Shown here: in pieces, positions 13,001-26,515 of the stretch
Numbering within the stretch: the first letter of the stretch is position 1
Layout: each line of letters opens with the position of its first letter
DNA from: Heterodera schachtii
Lineage: Eukaryota; Nematoda; Chromadorea; Rhabditida; Heteroderidae
Assembly: GCA_023374025.1 (NCBI GenBank)
Contig: SIJG01000037.1
Coordinates: 988,211 to 1,052,210 of the forward strand
Reading direction: 5' to 3'
DNA: 64,000 nt
Translations under genes and position numbers: made by a program
The notes under the pieces: generated by a model
What the model was told of the DNA's origin: nothing
Database searches by the model: none
What the model saw: the letters and a program-made list of their open reading frames with translations, nothing else

Positions 13001-14025
13001 GATATTTGGCTCAATAATTTATTGAAAAGGCCAGAGAATTTCTCGAGTTGAGAGTCGAGAACAGAGGATATTGTGAGGAACAGATTAATTACTAATTTAT
13101 TTTAGAATTTTCGGCAGGCGCTACAAAAGAAATTAAATTTTATAATTTTTTATTCGATTTTTTGGGTCAATTTTTCTGCTTATCTCATTTTTGCGAAAAT
13201 TTGGCAAAAAATAATTTATTTAAATTTCGTAAATTCCAAATCACTTTTATAGCTTCTCCTTTTGTTGCATTTCTGAATTTTCTGATCACTTTAGAACAAT
13301 TATGAGTGATCAATTTTTTTAAATGGGCCAAAATAATTTTTATTTTTTGAAAAACTCAAAAAATTTAATTTTTTGCCCTCGTAATTAATTTGGGTATAAT
13401 TTCGAGTGCTTTCTCTCTCCCAAAGGTTGCATTCGCCGTGTCCACTTCTGCTTGCCTCGTCCCCGCCCATTTGCTCGAATTTCGCTATTTCGTCGTCCCT
13501 TTCGCCGTATGGCGTCTCCTCCTCAATTACCGTAACCAACCACGGTGGATACTGTGCGCAGAATTGACATTCCATTTTGTGGTAAAAAAAAAGCAAATAA
13601 ATAATTTACAGGAACAACGCAGCAGAATTCCCACAGATTTATCCACCAAAAATTAAGGGAAATGAAATGTAATTAAATTTCAAAAAGGTACCAAAAAATA
13701 AAAATTTTGAAATTTCAAAAGTTGGGAAATATTTTTCAAAAAAAAATTGAGTTTTAACCCCCCCCCCCCCCCAGGGGTAATGAATGCTCAACATTCATTA
13801 ATATTTAATATGTGTACCAGGGATATAAAAGAATCCTTAATTTCTGAAATTTTTGGCATAGAAATTACGATTTTCCAAAAAATTTTGGGACTCGAATTCC
13901 ATCCCTAGTGAGTGTGCCAATAATTCATAATAATGCAGGTCAATGCCATCGCTTTGCATCTGTTCTTCAACCGTCCGTTTCGGTGGGCTTCGGAACCCGA
14001 GCAGTGGCAACGCTTTATGTGGTGA
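10044..14025 (+). CDS. ALG10: Dol-P-Glc:Glc2Man9GlcNAc2-PP-Dol alpha-1,2-glucosyltransferase
   Basis: ER membrane enzyme that adds the third, terminal glucose to the lipid-linked oligosaccharide for N-glycosylation, using dolichyl-phosphate glucose. Eleven exons: 10044-10372, 10429-10585, 10779-10870, 11266-11371, 11431-11535, 11663-11764, 11909-12036, 12658-12822, 12884-12959, 13426-13581 and 13939-14025. Family landmarks occur in order: PYMDEPFH near the N-terminus, NPKITTPPLLYLL, FVRQTNIVW, NGGSVVLGDRSAH, HPYLLADNRHFTFYIWQR, LEFRYFVVPF and the terminal QRFMW. Many hydrophobic segments fit a polytopic GT59 protein. The product is about 500 residues. The N-terminus is uncertain: ATG 10044 is in frame but gives a longer lead than the roughly 30 residues usual before YMDE. 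Intron 7 has a GC donor (12037) and holds an antisense tRNA. Confidence 0.93.
10605..10693. repeat. Short G/C-run element with inverted ends (TACTGAAAT family)
   Basis: An 89-bp unit inside ALG10 intron 2. It begins TACTGAAATATAGCCCC and ends GGGGTTCTATTTCAGTA, which are inverted copies of each other; the interior has C-runs followed by G-runs. A second copy lies at 34357-34445, followed in both places by AATACGGTAAAT. It is a small non-coding inverted-repeat element that could form a hairpin. Confidence 0.6.
12143..12256 (-). tRNA. tRNA-Leu(CAA) with intron
   Basis: Read on the - strand, the gene starts GCAGGGATGGCCGAGTGG (box A) and ends with GGTTCGAATCC (box B) and TTCCTGCA. The 7-bp acceptor stem GCAGGGA/TTCCTGC pairs fully, with one G-T pair. 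The anticodon stem CTAGA/TCTAG encloses CTCAAG, giving anticodon CAA. An insertion after the anticodon loop is where eukaryotic tRNA-Leu(CAA) genes carry their intron, and a long variable arm follows, as in class II tRNAs. The gene lies antisense within the intron between ALG10 exons 7 and 8. Confidence 0.93.
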
Positions 14026-14694
14026 ACAGCAGCAGCAGAGGATGCATAATTTGTTATAAATTTCCCAAATCAAACTAATCCCATTCGATTCGAGAGTCTT
14101 GACAAATAATAATTCCTTTTTTTGGGCTCTCAACTTTCGGGAAACATTCCGTCTCATCATGCATATTTTATGAAGGCAAACTGTTGTGTTCTATGGGTTA
14201 TAGTGATGTTCAAGAGTAGAGCGGTACGGGACCGGGAATTTTGGGCAAAACCATGACTTTTGGCTGGGAAAACCGGAACTTTTCACTTCGGTACTCAGTT
14301 GTACGAGTTTTTCAATACCAGGTCCCAGTCCCGTACCACTCTATTCAAGAGTATTGGTCTTTCACTCAATTAAAATCGGTATTTTTTGTATCGAAGCCCC
14401 GATTCTGGCACATAAAAATCTCTTCTTTTTTTTGTTTCGTCTTTCACACCCCGGGAAAGTTTTGGTCTTGAACATCATTAGTATTTTAATTAGCATGATA
14501 AAATTGACTTTTAAATGTAGAAAAACAATTTTAAAACCCTCACTCATTTTAATTAAGGCATTGACAATTAAAATACACATTTAACAATTTTTTACAATTA
14601 GATTAAATGATATGATAATTAGCATTTTGGTTGAAGATCAAAGCAGCAGAGATCACAGATCATTATATATTCATTGGACCAAAAGCAGTGCCAT
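14026..14694. other. Convergent intergenic region
   Basis: Lies between the stop codons of ALG10 (+) and P5C reductase (-). It contains the MITE at 14217-14343 and otherwise AT-rich DNA. I see no coding exon. Confidence 0.7.
14217..14343. mobile_element. TAGAG-type MITE, hAT-like, copy A
   Basis: A 127-bp element with inverted ends TAGAGCGGTACGGGAC and GTCCCGTACCACTCTA (one mismatch). It is flanked by a perfect 8-bp direct repeat TTCAAGAG at 14209-14216 and 14344-14351. An 8-bp target duplication is characteristic of hAT transposons. The element is non-coding. A related copy in opposite orientation is at 49149-49271, and a more distant one is at 33515-33666. Confidence 0.85.
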
Positions 14695-16029
14695 TCATTT
14701 GCGCCGTCCGCCGGCCAACAGCGCCGCCTCGCCCATCTCCAGGGAACGCTTCGCGGCCGCTTCCACCGCGTTGATCAGCGACGAGCGCATGCGGCCCTTC
14801 TCCAACTCGTGCATGCCGCGAATGGTCGAACCGCCTGCGGGGGTGGGGGGGGGGGGGGACATTAAAGGGAATCGGCAGTCAATTCCAGAAAAAAAACTTT
14901 TTGGACAAATTTTTTCGTGCGCTCACCCGGGCTCTGAACGGCCTCCTTGAGGATGGCCGGGTGTTCGTCAGTCTCCAGAACCATTTTTGCAGCTCCGTGA
15001 AGCGTCATGGCGGCCAATTTTATGGACAATTGACGCGAAAGGCCCTGACAAATTTGACAAATTCATTTTTGGCGATGCATTTACCGCCAATTTCAAATTT
15101 GAATTTTTCAATAATTTTTCACCATTTTGACGCCTCCGTCCGCCAATCCCTCGATGATCGAAAAGACCTGTGGGAAAAAATTTCTATAAAAATTTTGCGT
15201 AAAATTTCAAAATTTTCCGATTGCTCACATAAGAGGGTCCGCTGCCGCTTAGTGCGCCGATTGCGTCCATTTGAATTTCGGGCGTCTGTCAAAAAAAATT
15301 CCAATTTTTTGATCCGTCATCAATTTTTCAAAAACAACAAAAAAGGATGTATGCCTCAAAGGAATGTCCAACGGTGGAGAACAAATTGTGGACCAAATTT
15401 GAGTCGCCTAAAATTTCAATTGGAAATTTCCAATTTTATCGCAATTTATCTTTGACCATCTTGGCACGCTGAGCCTAAATTATGGCAAATTAATGCGACG
15501 AAAATGGGGGGTGGGTAATTAATTGAGTGATTGTAATTGATACCCATGGAATAAGCGGTGACACCGGCGCCGACAAACGCGGGAGTATCTGTGGCAATTA
15601 GTGTGACAATTAAGTAATTAATGTGTCGAATTACTCGGCATCGCGCGGACAACTCGCGAATTTGAGGGCAAAAGCTGTGAAGTGTGTAATTTTATTAGTG
15701 CGACCATCAAAAAATGTACAAAAATTCAAAATGTGAGAACTTGTTCGATGGAGAGGAGCCTAATCCCTGAAAAATGAAAAATTATGAATTGAAACGAATT
15801 AATTTTACAGTAATCGCTTGCCTAGGGCAAGTGAAACGAGCAAATGACTCTGTTTGAAATGGGGCGCAATTTCAGGCGTCACTTTGGCGATTTGCATCGG
15901 TTTGACCGACAAAATGATGACTTCATTCTCACGCACAACTGTAAAGCGATTTTAAATGTTTTAATTGAACTGCTCCCAAACTTTGTGTGTTGTCACTCGT
16001 CATTTTGACGCCCATTTTCTGTAAAAAAC

Positions 16030-16063
<34 letters not shown>

Positions 16064-16374
16064 CACTTTGAATTGCTCAATCATTGCAACGTCCGTCTAA
16101 AATTGAATTTATTGTGCTTTTGTTTTGGTTTTTGCCATACCCTTGGACAACTCGCCATCAATTGCTCTGCCGGATATCGTCCTAAATTGCAAATTTTCAT
16201 GTTGTTGTTTTTTCTGGCCAATTTGCCAAATTCCTACCCGAATTGATGAATCCTCGCGCTAAAAAAAAAAAAGGTTTTTTTTTTCCTTATTTTTCGTTTT
16301 AAATTTGTTTCGTTTCGCTTACCCAATGCTTGCGCCATTTTCCCCGCTCCGATGAATCCAATTTTCAGCGACAT
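14695..16374 (-). CDS. Pyrroline-5-carboxylate reductase
   Basis: Catalyses the last step of proline synthesis, NAD(P)H-dependent reduction of pyrroline-5-carboxylate. Fifteen exons (5' to 3'): 16323-16374, 16238-16258, 16141-16181, 16067-16096, 15982-16018, 15822-15938, 15741-15766, 15635-15674, 15544-15588, 15457-15474, 15355-15407, 15229-15285, 15123-15167, 14927-15044 and 14695-14834, coding for 279 residues, a normal family length. The N-terminus has the Rossmann motif GFIGAGKMAQAL. Later come VIILSVKP, VVRAMPNTPAFVGAG, DAIGALSGSGPSYVF, ADGGVKMGL and the signature SPGGSTIRGMHELE. Exon 10 is only 18 bp and exon 2 only 21 bp. Two introns need GC donors (15820-15821, GCAAGC; 15353-15354, GCATAC). 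Start: the only ATG directly before the dinucleotide-binding fold. Confidence 0.95.
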
Positions 16375-17854
16375 CGTATGATCAAAAGTGTTGCACCAAT
16401 TGGTGAAATTTGAATGAAAGAAAAAAAAATGCTAAATCACAAAAATTTAACGAAATTTTTTGTTTGGCATTTAAATCTTTATGCTTTTTGAAAGGGTAAC
16501 AGAAGAACTTCATGCACATACATTGGAGGGAAAGGGACACGACATACGCGCGCGCAGCAGGGATGGCATTCCGAGGCCCCAAAATTTTTCGGAAATCGGC
16601 ATTCCGAGGCCCCAAAATTTTTCGGAAGTCGGCATTCCGAGGCCCCAAAATTTTTCGGAAATCGGCATTCCGAGGCCCCAAAATTTTTCGGAAATCGGCA
16701 TTCCGAGGCCCCAAAATTTTTCGGAAATCGGCATTCCGAGGCCCCAAAATTTTTCGGAAGTCGGCATTCCGAGGCCCCAAAATTTTTCGGAAATCGGCAT
16801 TCCGAGGCCCCAAAATTTTTCGGAAATCGGCATTCCGAGGCCCCAAAATTTTTCGGAAGTCGGCATTCCGAGGCCCCAAAATTTTTCGGAAATCGGCATT
16901 CCGAGGCCCCAAAATTTTTCGGAAATCGGCATTCCGAGGCCCCAAAATTTTTCGGAAGTCGGCATTCCGAGGCCCCAAAATTTTTCGGAAATCGGCATTC
17001 CGAGGCCCCAAAATTTTTCGGAAGTCGGCATTCCGAGGCCCCAAAATTTTTCGGAAATCGGCATTCCGAGGCCCCAAAATTTTTCGGAAATCGGCATTCC
17101 GAGGCCCCAAAATTTTTCGGAAATCGGCATTCCGAGGCCCCAAAATTTTTCGGAAGTCGGCATTCCGAGGCCCCAAAATTTTTCGGAAATCGGCATTCCG
17201 AGGCCCCAAAATTTTTCGGAAATCGGCATTCCGAGGCCCCAAAATTTTTCGGAAATCGGCATTCCGAGGCCCCAAAATTTTTCGGAAGTCGGCATTCCGA
17301 GGCCCCAAAATTTTTCGGAAATCGGCATTCCGAGGCCCCAAAATTTTTCGGAAGTCGGAATTCCTTGCCATCCCTGGTGCGCAGCTCAAGCGGAAAAATT
17401 CCAAGAAAACCAAAATATGTTCTTAACTGAAAATTGGGTAAACCAATTCACTCAAGAAAAAATCCAAAAGCCATGCTGTAACTGTATTTTGAGGTTTTTA
17501 AAGCAAATAAATATATGTGAAAAAAAAATTACACTAAAATATCAACACAAATGGACTACATTAGAAAATGGAAGCAATTTTTGGTCGCGAAAAAAAAGCA
17601 AAACACATTTGATAAGGGTGAAACTGATTTTTTAAACACCACAAATGGCACGGGGTTTATTACACACATACAATTATGTACAAGTACAAGGAACAAACAA
17701 TATATTACCCTAAACATGAAATTTGGATTAATCCAGCAGTATAATACACAACAAATATGGGTATGTCCAATATGAATTTCCATGGCAATTTGTCGCTCAT
17801 CATCATCCAATCTGCTGCTTCATCTTCTTCTGCTGCTGTTGTTGTGCTCATCAA
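16375..17854. other. Intergenic region dominated by a minisatellite
   Basis: Separates P5C reductase from the upstream BAR gene. It holds the 33-bp minisatellite and AT-rich flanks. The long open frames here in several phases are a by-product of a repeat period divisible by three. Confidence 0.8.
16563..17360. repeat. 33-bp minisatellite, about 24 copies
   Basis: About 24 near-perfect head-to-tail copies of a 33-bp unit (GGCATTCCGAGGCCCC followed by AAAATTTTTCGGAARTC). The only common variation is one A/G site (GGAAATC versus GGAAGTC), dispersed irregularly through the array. The unit contains the near-palindrome CCAAAATTTTTCGG. Several frames are open throughout, but no splice sites, start context or composition support a gene. 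Confidence 0.95.
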
Positions 17855-19078
17855 TCACTGGGCTTCCAAGTCGCGCTTCAGGTCCTTCAGAAGTTTGAGG
17901 CAGGTGTTGTGGTATTCTTTCTGTACCGCCGCGAAGAAATGCACCAAATGGTCCCCCTGATGATCCTGTAAAAGAATTGGAAATTTTGTCAAACAATTTT
18001 TTTGGGGTTGGAAATTCTCACCACAGCCGTTTGAAGAGCCTCCAACGCAGTGATGATGGTCACCAGTTGGGTGTCAAATTCGGCCTGGGCAGTGCGCAAC
18101 TCTGTCTCAACCTGCAAAAAAAAAACAGTGAAATTGGTCAATCAATGGCTGAAATATGGAGCCGGCGACGAAAGGAACACACCACGACGTACAGCGGGTT
18201 TTTTGTCATCCGAGGCGCGCTTCCAACGGCTTTTTGTCACGTCCAAATCCAACCGTTTCTTGTTCAACACGCTGCGCTCCTTCTGAAAATGACAAGGGAG
18301 GGATTTTGGGTTAAAAATTGTCGGAAATTGAGTAAAAAAAAATAATGCAAATCCACGCCTGGACGGTGCGTAGTTCGTTCTCCTGGATGTGCCGGAGGCT
18401 TGCCAACATTTGCGCGCTGATCGATTGGATGGGTTGGGGTTCCCCTGCTGGTGCCATTTTCGACTCTGTCTGTGGCACTTTCAGCAAACTGGCTGAAAAA
18501 CAACAGAAAAGGCAACAATTAGTGGGGTTAATGAAATTGAGCATTTTCCGATTAAAATTCTCTCACTTCCGACGGTCGACTCGGCCCCCACCACTCTCGA
18601 TGCTGCGCCCTTAAATTTTGGTGCGCATTAAAAATATGTTGTTAATTGTGAATGTGGCCAAAAACCACACACCTTCATCGCCTCCCCAAGACCGTCCAGC
18701 GCTCGGACTGCTGAAAATTGGGGGAAAACAAAAAAATTAGTGTTTTCCTCCAAAAAATTGCAAATTCCAAGTGTCCACCAGGGTTCGGCTGCAGGTACAC
18801 CTCGATGGCATGCACCAGCTTCTTCATGTCCTCCTCCGTCTTGTCTGTCTTGGTCAGCAGCGCTTCAAGCTCGGCGCCTGAAATTTTGGGAAAAAATTGT
18901 TTTTTTTTGATTTTTGGAATCCAAAAATGCCCTCCTCACCGATTTCGGTCTTCTCCGCGCTCAGCATGATCTCCGCCGATCTCTGGAATGTGGGATGGCA
19001 TTTTTAAATTGATTCCTCAGAATCCGCTTATTTTTTTACCTGTCGTGCACGGCTCGCAAGCTTTTTGAGGGCGTCCAT
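17855..19078 (-). CDS. BAR-domain protein, endophilin-B-like, without SH3
   Basis: Nine exons (5' to 3'): 19040-19078, 18940-18982, 18779-18877, 18673-18710, 18567-18609, 18359-18492, 18193-18282, 18025-18111 and 17855-17965, coding for 227 residues. Family cues are AEKTEIGAELEALLTKTDKT, YLQPNPG, KERSVLNKKRLDLDVTKSRW and a helix ending in a YHNTCLKLLKDL-type segment; these match the order in endophilin BAR domains, which bind and bend membranes. The stop follows the BAR fold directly and no SH3 domain is visible, unlike most endophilins. The intron after exon 6 uses a GC donor (18357-18358): a GT one base further on would break the frame. An SH3-lacking splice form or a shortened paralogue are both possible. 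Confidence 0.8.
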
Positions 19079-19369
19079 TTTGAAATGCGCGCGGGTGCCA
19101 ACCGATGAAGGATTGATGAACAATAAATGCAGACGTTGGACGAGACTTGGAGACGAACAAATAATTAATTGTTGAAGACGAATTGGGAATTGATGAAGTG
19201 AAGAAAATGCGTAAAATTTTCCATTTTTATACAAAAAAAACTTTCCCCAAAATTTTGTATTTGACAGTTTTAACAAAAAACCGAATCGTGACAAAAAGCT
19301 AACAAATAAGCATATAGCATTTAATCATTCAACAATTGTATTGTTCTGCAATGCCCATTTCTCCAACAA

Positions 19370-19545
19370 CGAGCTTAGTCGCTGATCACGAATATGAAAT
19401 CCATTTCGAGTGATTCAGAATATGGGCCCGAACTCGAACAAAAATGTCAAAAAAATTTGAATGCCGATTTTTGTTCGACAAATTCAGGTCCACGGATACG
19501 GAATCTGACAAAATGAATGTCATATTCGTGATCACTGATCAGTTA
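19370..19545. repeat. Inverted-repeat element (MITE-like)
   Basis: Left arm CTGATCACGAATATGAAATC near 19380 and right arm near 19520-19545 (TGTCATATTCGTGATCACTG) are inverted copies over about 25 bp with a few mismatches, enclosing about 120 bp of non-coding DNA. No clear target duplication was seen. It lies between the divergent BAR gene and the Lys/Pro repeat gene. Confidence 0.55.
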
Positions 19546-19747
19546 AAACTTTCTGAAGTTTGCTTGTCAGTTAATCTTTTTAAACAGATAAGAAATTTAT
19601 CAAAAAAAAAAAAAAAATTTCCCCCCATTTTTTTCAATTTTTCATTACCCTCTTTATAAATAGCGAGGGAATTCCCTTTTTTGCTCACATCACCGTTCAT
19701 TTCATTTATTCATTCATTGTTCTCTGCAATTGTCTATTATTATTATT

Positions 19748-21735
19748 ATGTGTTTTGGCCGGAAGAAAGGGAAGCGATTTGGTTCACCTGCGTCCAGCAA
19801 AAAGGTGAACAATTTTTTGAGCATCATTTGTTTTTTGTCCTGTATAATTCGTTCTGTCCCGTTTTCAGCGCTTTCGTCCGAAATCGCCAAAGAAGATCAA
19901 GTCCTTTTTTGCAAAGAAGAAAGCCGCTTTGTCGTCGTCCAAGAAGCCTGGTGCCAAGAAGCCATTCAAAAATCCTTTTGCCAAATTCAAGAAGTCTGGT
20001 GCCGCCGGAACGGACAAGAAGCCTGGTGACAAGAAGCCGTTCAAGAATCCGTTTGCCAAATTCAAGAAGTCTGGTGACGCTGGAACGGACAAGAAGCCTG
20101 GTGACAAGAAGCTGTTCAAGAATCCGTTTGCCAAATTCAAGAAGTCTGGTGCCGCCGGATCGGACATGAAGCCTGGTGACAAGAAGCCGTTCAAGAATCC
20201 GTTTGCCAAATTCAAGAAGTCTGGTGACGCTGGAACGGACAAGAAGCCTGGTGACAAGAAGCCGTTCAAGAATCCGTTTGCCAAATTCAAGAAGTCTGGT
20301 GCCGCTGAATCGGACAAGAAGCCTGATGACAAAAAGCCGCTCAAGAATCCGGCTAAGATAGCAGACAAGGTGTGGCTTCCCGAATTACCATTTTGTCTAA
20401 CAAATTTATATTTTTGACATGTTTAAGCCTGGACCACATCAGCAACCTGTTCATCATGATCCGTCTCATCAGCCTCCGCTCAAGAAGCCTGGTGCCGCCG
20501 CTCCATCGGACATGAAGCCTGACGACAAAAAGCCGATCAAGAAGCCTGGTGCCGCCGCTCCATCGGACATGAAGCCTGGTGACAAAAAGCCGCTCAAGAA
20601 GCCTGGTGCCGCCGCTCCATCGGACATGAAGCCTGGTGACAAAAAGCCGATCAAGAATCCGTCTGCCAAATTCAAGAAGCCTGGTGCCCCCGCTGCATCG
20701 GAGACGAAGACTGATGACAAAAAGCCGATCAAGAAGCCTGGTGCCGCCGCTCCATCGGACATGAAGCCTGACGACAAAAAGCCGATCAAGAAGCCTGGTG
20801 CCGCCGCTCCATCGGACATGAAGCCTGACGACAAAAAGCCGATCAAGAAGCCTGGTGCCGCCGCTCCATCGGACATGAAGCCTGACGACAAAAAGCCGAT
20901 CAAGAAGCCTGGTGCCGCCGCTCCATCGGACATGAAGCCTGACGACAAAAAGCCGATCAAGAAGCCTGGTGCCGCCGTTCCACCGGACATGAAGCCTGAC
21001 GACAAAAAGCCGATCAAGAAGCCTGGTGCCGCCGCTCCATCGGACATGAAGCCTGACGACAAAAAGCCGCTCAAGAAGCCTGGTGCCGCCGTTCCATCGG
21101 ACACGAAGCCTGACGACAAAAAGCCGCTCAAGAAGCCTGGTGCCGTTGCATTGGACACGAAGCCTGACGACAAAAAGCCGCTCAAGAATCTGGCTAAGAC
21201 AGCAGACAAAGTGGCTTCTTCCCGAATTAGCCATTTGTCTACCAAATTCATATTTTGACATTTTAAGCCTGGACCACATCAGCAACCTGTTCATCATGAT
21301 CCGCATCATCAACCTGTTCATCATGATCCGTATCAACAGCCTGCTCATCACCATGATCCGCATCAACAGCCTGCTCATCACCATGATCCGTATCAACAGC
21401 CTGCTCATCACCATGATCCGTATCAACAGCCTGCTCATCATTATGCACCGCCACAACAAGCTTATGAGGAACCGCAACAGCCTTTTCAAATGCCCAGCAT
21501 GCCGACGATTGGTGGTGCACCGCTTTTCCAATTCAACTTTGTGAAAGGAGGCGACAATGCGGCTCCAGCGCCTGTGCCTGTAGAAGAACAACAAGAAGAA
21601 GCGCCTGATGCTGATGTTGGTGCCGACGAAGACGAAGAAGCGCCTGATGCTGGTGTTGGTGCCGACGACGACGACGACATGTACAACCAGCAGCCGCCGC
21701 CGCCCTGGAGCAACGCAGAGCCGACAAAGGAATGA
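19748..21735 (+). CDS. Lysine/proline-rich tandem-repeat protein with acidic tail
   Basis: Not recognised. Four exons (19748-19804, 19869-20369, 20428-21210, 21268-21735), all in phase 0, encode 602 residues. Exon 1 is very basic (MCFGRKKGKRFG). Exon 2 carries about five copies of a 23-residue unit (KKPGDKKPFKNPFAKFKKSG). Exon 3 carries about twelve copies of a related unit of about 19 residues (KKPGAAAPSDMKPDDKKPI). Exon 4 has His/Pro/Gln repeats (HHDPYQQPAH) and then an Asp/Glu-rich tail ending WSNAEPTKE. Exons 2 and 3 end with the same AK-ADK block before the intron, and exons 3 and 4 begin with the same PGPHQQPVHHDP, so exon edges and introns were duplicated. No signal peptide is visible from this ATG; an upstream exon is not excluded. 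It is probably lineage-specific. Confidence 0.75.
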
Positions 21736-23105
21736 TGAGAAGAAGGAATAACGGATGACGATGATGGGCGCGTGCCGGGGACTGATTGTGATCTGGTGAT
21801 CAGCGATTGATAAATAATTCTTGGATTTCTGTATGTATGTATGTCAATTTTACTGTTTTTCTGTGTATGTATGTATTGGTGGTGATATGATAAAAAGTTA
21901 CTTCCAAACATATATGTATTCATACATTTTGACAAAATTGTTACATATTGTTAAACGGGTCGGCTTCCGGCTCGACTTTTATGAGTCCAAATGCAGTCCT
22001 GTTTTTATACAATCAATTTTTCGTGTTCGAACAATATAGGATTTTGTTGTTTATTGTGCCCACTATTGTATGCTTTCATTATGTATGCTTGTTAAAATGT
22101 CTGTAAAAATCAAATTTGAAAAGGGCGAATTCCTGATTTTAAACACAAAAAAATAATGTTGACCCTGATTTGGCCGATATGGAAAGTTGAAACACGCCCT
22201 ACCGTAACCATCATGTCAAATTTTCCCTCCTTGTTTGGCGTTATGTAGACTCCAAAACTTCGATGTCCGTCCGCATGAATCCATTCTCATCCCCATCCCT
22301 CTTCCTCCCCATCATTCATTCTTCGCCTTCCGCCGATGACGGATCGCGTGAAATTTAGAGGGCGCATTTCTTAACCCATTTTTTGTTTTATTTATGCATT
22401 ATCTACGTTAAATTTACATACTTTTATTCTTGTAATTTGTTTACTTTTCACAGATACCTATCCCATCTCCTTTTACTGAACTGTTTTTACTCGTTCACGT
22501 TACCAAGTAATAAATTGTTTAATTCACATAAATCTGTTCGAAATTGCAATTTAAAATTTACCAAATGGATGGAAACAGGGAACAAATGTTGAACGAAGTG
22601 ATTGCGGCTTCAAAGAAGCTTGCCAAACAATCCGAGGAGTTTACAAAACAGCCAAGGAGTTGAACAAAAAAGAGCAACCATCGTTCGTCGTTATTTTTTC
22701 TTCCAGTAAAAAAATATTTTTTTCATCATTTATCGTTGCCTTTCTTTCCGTTGCAATTGCCTTTGTTTTTTATCGGACTGTTTAGAACAAAAATTAGAAA
22801 ATGGTAAAATAATAAAATTTTAAATTAACAAATTTTTCCAAAATTTTCAGCTTGGTTTTGTCCATATCCGTTTTCATTTACGCATTGAGCTGAAATGACC
22901 TCTTCGAAAATTTTCATTTACCTAAATAAATTTTACAAATAAAAATTCTCACTCGGATAAACAAATTTCCTGCTAAACTGCTTGTTAATTAATTAATTTA
23001 TTGCAGACTTAAAGCATTAATTTACATAATTAGAATGTAAACAATACATATATATATAAATTAAGGTGCCAATTAATAAATTGTTTAATTCACACTCAAA
23101 TAATA
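21736..23105. other. Intergenic region upstream of PP4
   Basis: AT-rich DNA with a pyrimidine-rich stretch near 22270-22345 and a small ORF-like segment near 22565. No other exon is evident. Confidence 0.6.
22500..22665 (+). other. Partial duplicate of the PP4 5' region with a 32-codon ORF
   Basis: TAATAAATTGTTTAATTCACA near 22508 recurs just upstream of the PP4 start (near 23076). Each copy is followed by an ATG context with GGAAACAG. The ORF at 22565-22663 reads MDGNREQMLNEVIAASKKLA and so on for 32 residues. It may be a decayed paralogue or an upstream exon; no family is recognised. Confidence 0.35.
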
Positions 23106-26225
<3,120 letters not shown>

Positions 26226-26515
26226 TGTTTGATGGCTTTACCGTTTTTGGCTTCGGCTCTGTTTTACTTAATTTTCAAATAATCATTCATCAATTTGCGT
26301 GTGTGTTTTCTTTCTTTTCTCTCCTTTTATCAGAATTTAATTTTCATTGTTTGTTTTTTGTGTATAAAGCTTCTTTTTTTTTTTGTAATTTTTCACATTT
26401 AAAATTGCATTTTTCTCGTTGTTTAATTTCTGTACCTATTTCTAAATGGCATTTTTTCCTAATTTAATTTACCAATTTTCACACAATTTTTGGCTCTCAA
26501 ATTCCCTCATTTCTA

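Noticed and set aside
13582..13656. ALG10 ending at TAA 13654 (frame through the intron).
   Set aside because: Splicing 13581 to 13939 gives the family C-terminus ending in QRFMW, which is far more likely.
16481..17635. Long open frames (272-384 codons) over the 33-bp repeat on both strands.
   Set aside because: The period is divisible by three and the unit happens to lack stops in several frames, so all are open together. No splice signals or unique domain.
20353..21594. 413-codon - strand frame opposite the Lys/Pro repeat gene.
   Set aside because: It is the shadow of the + strand repeats; the + strand exons have matching splice sites, phases and a sensible acidic C-terminus.
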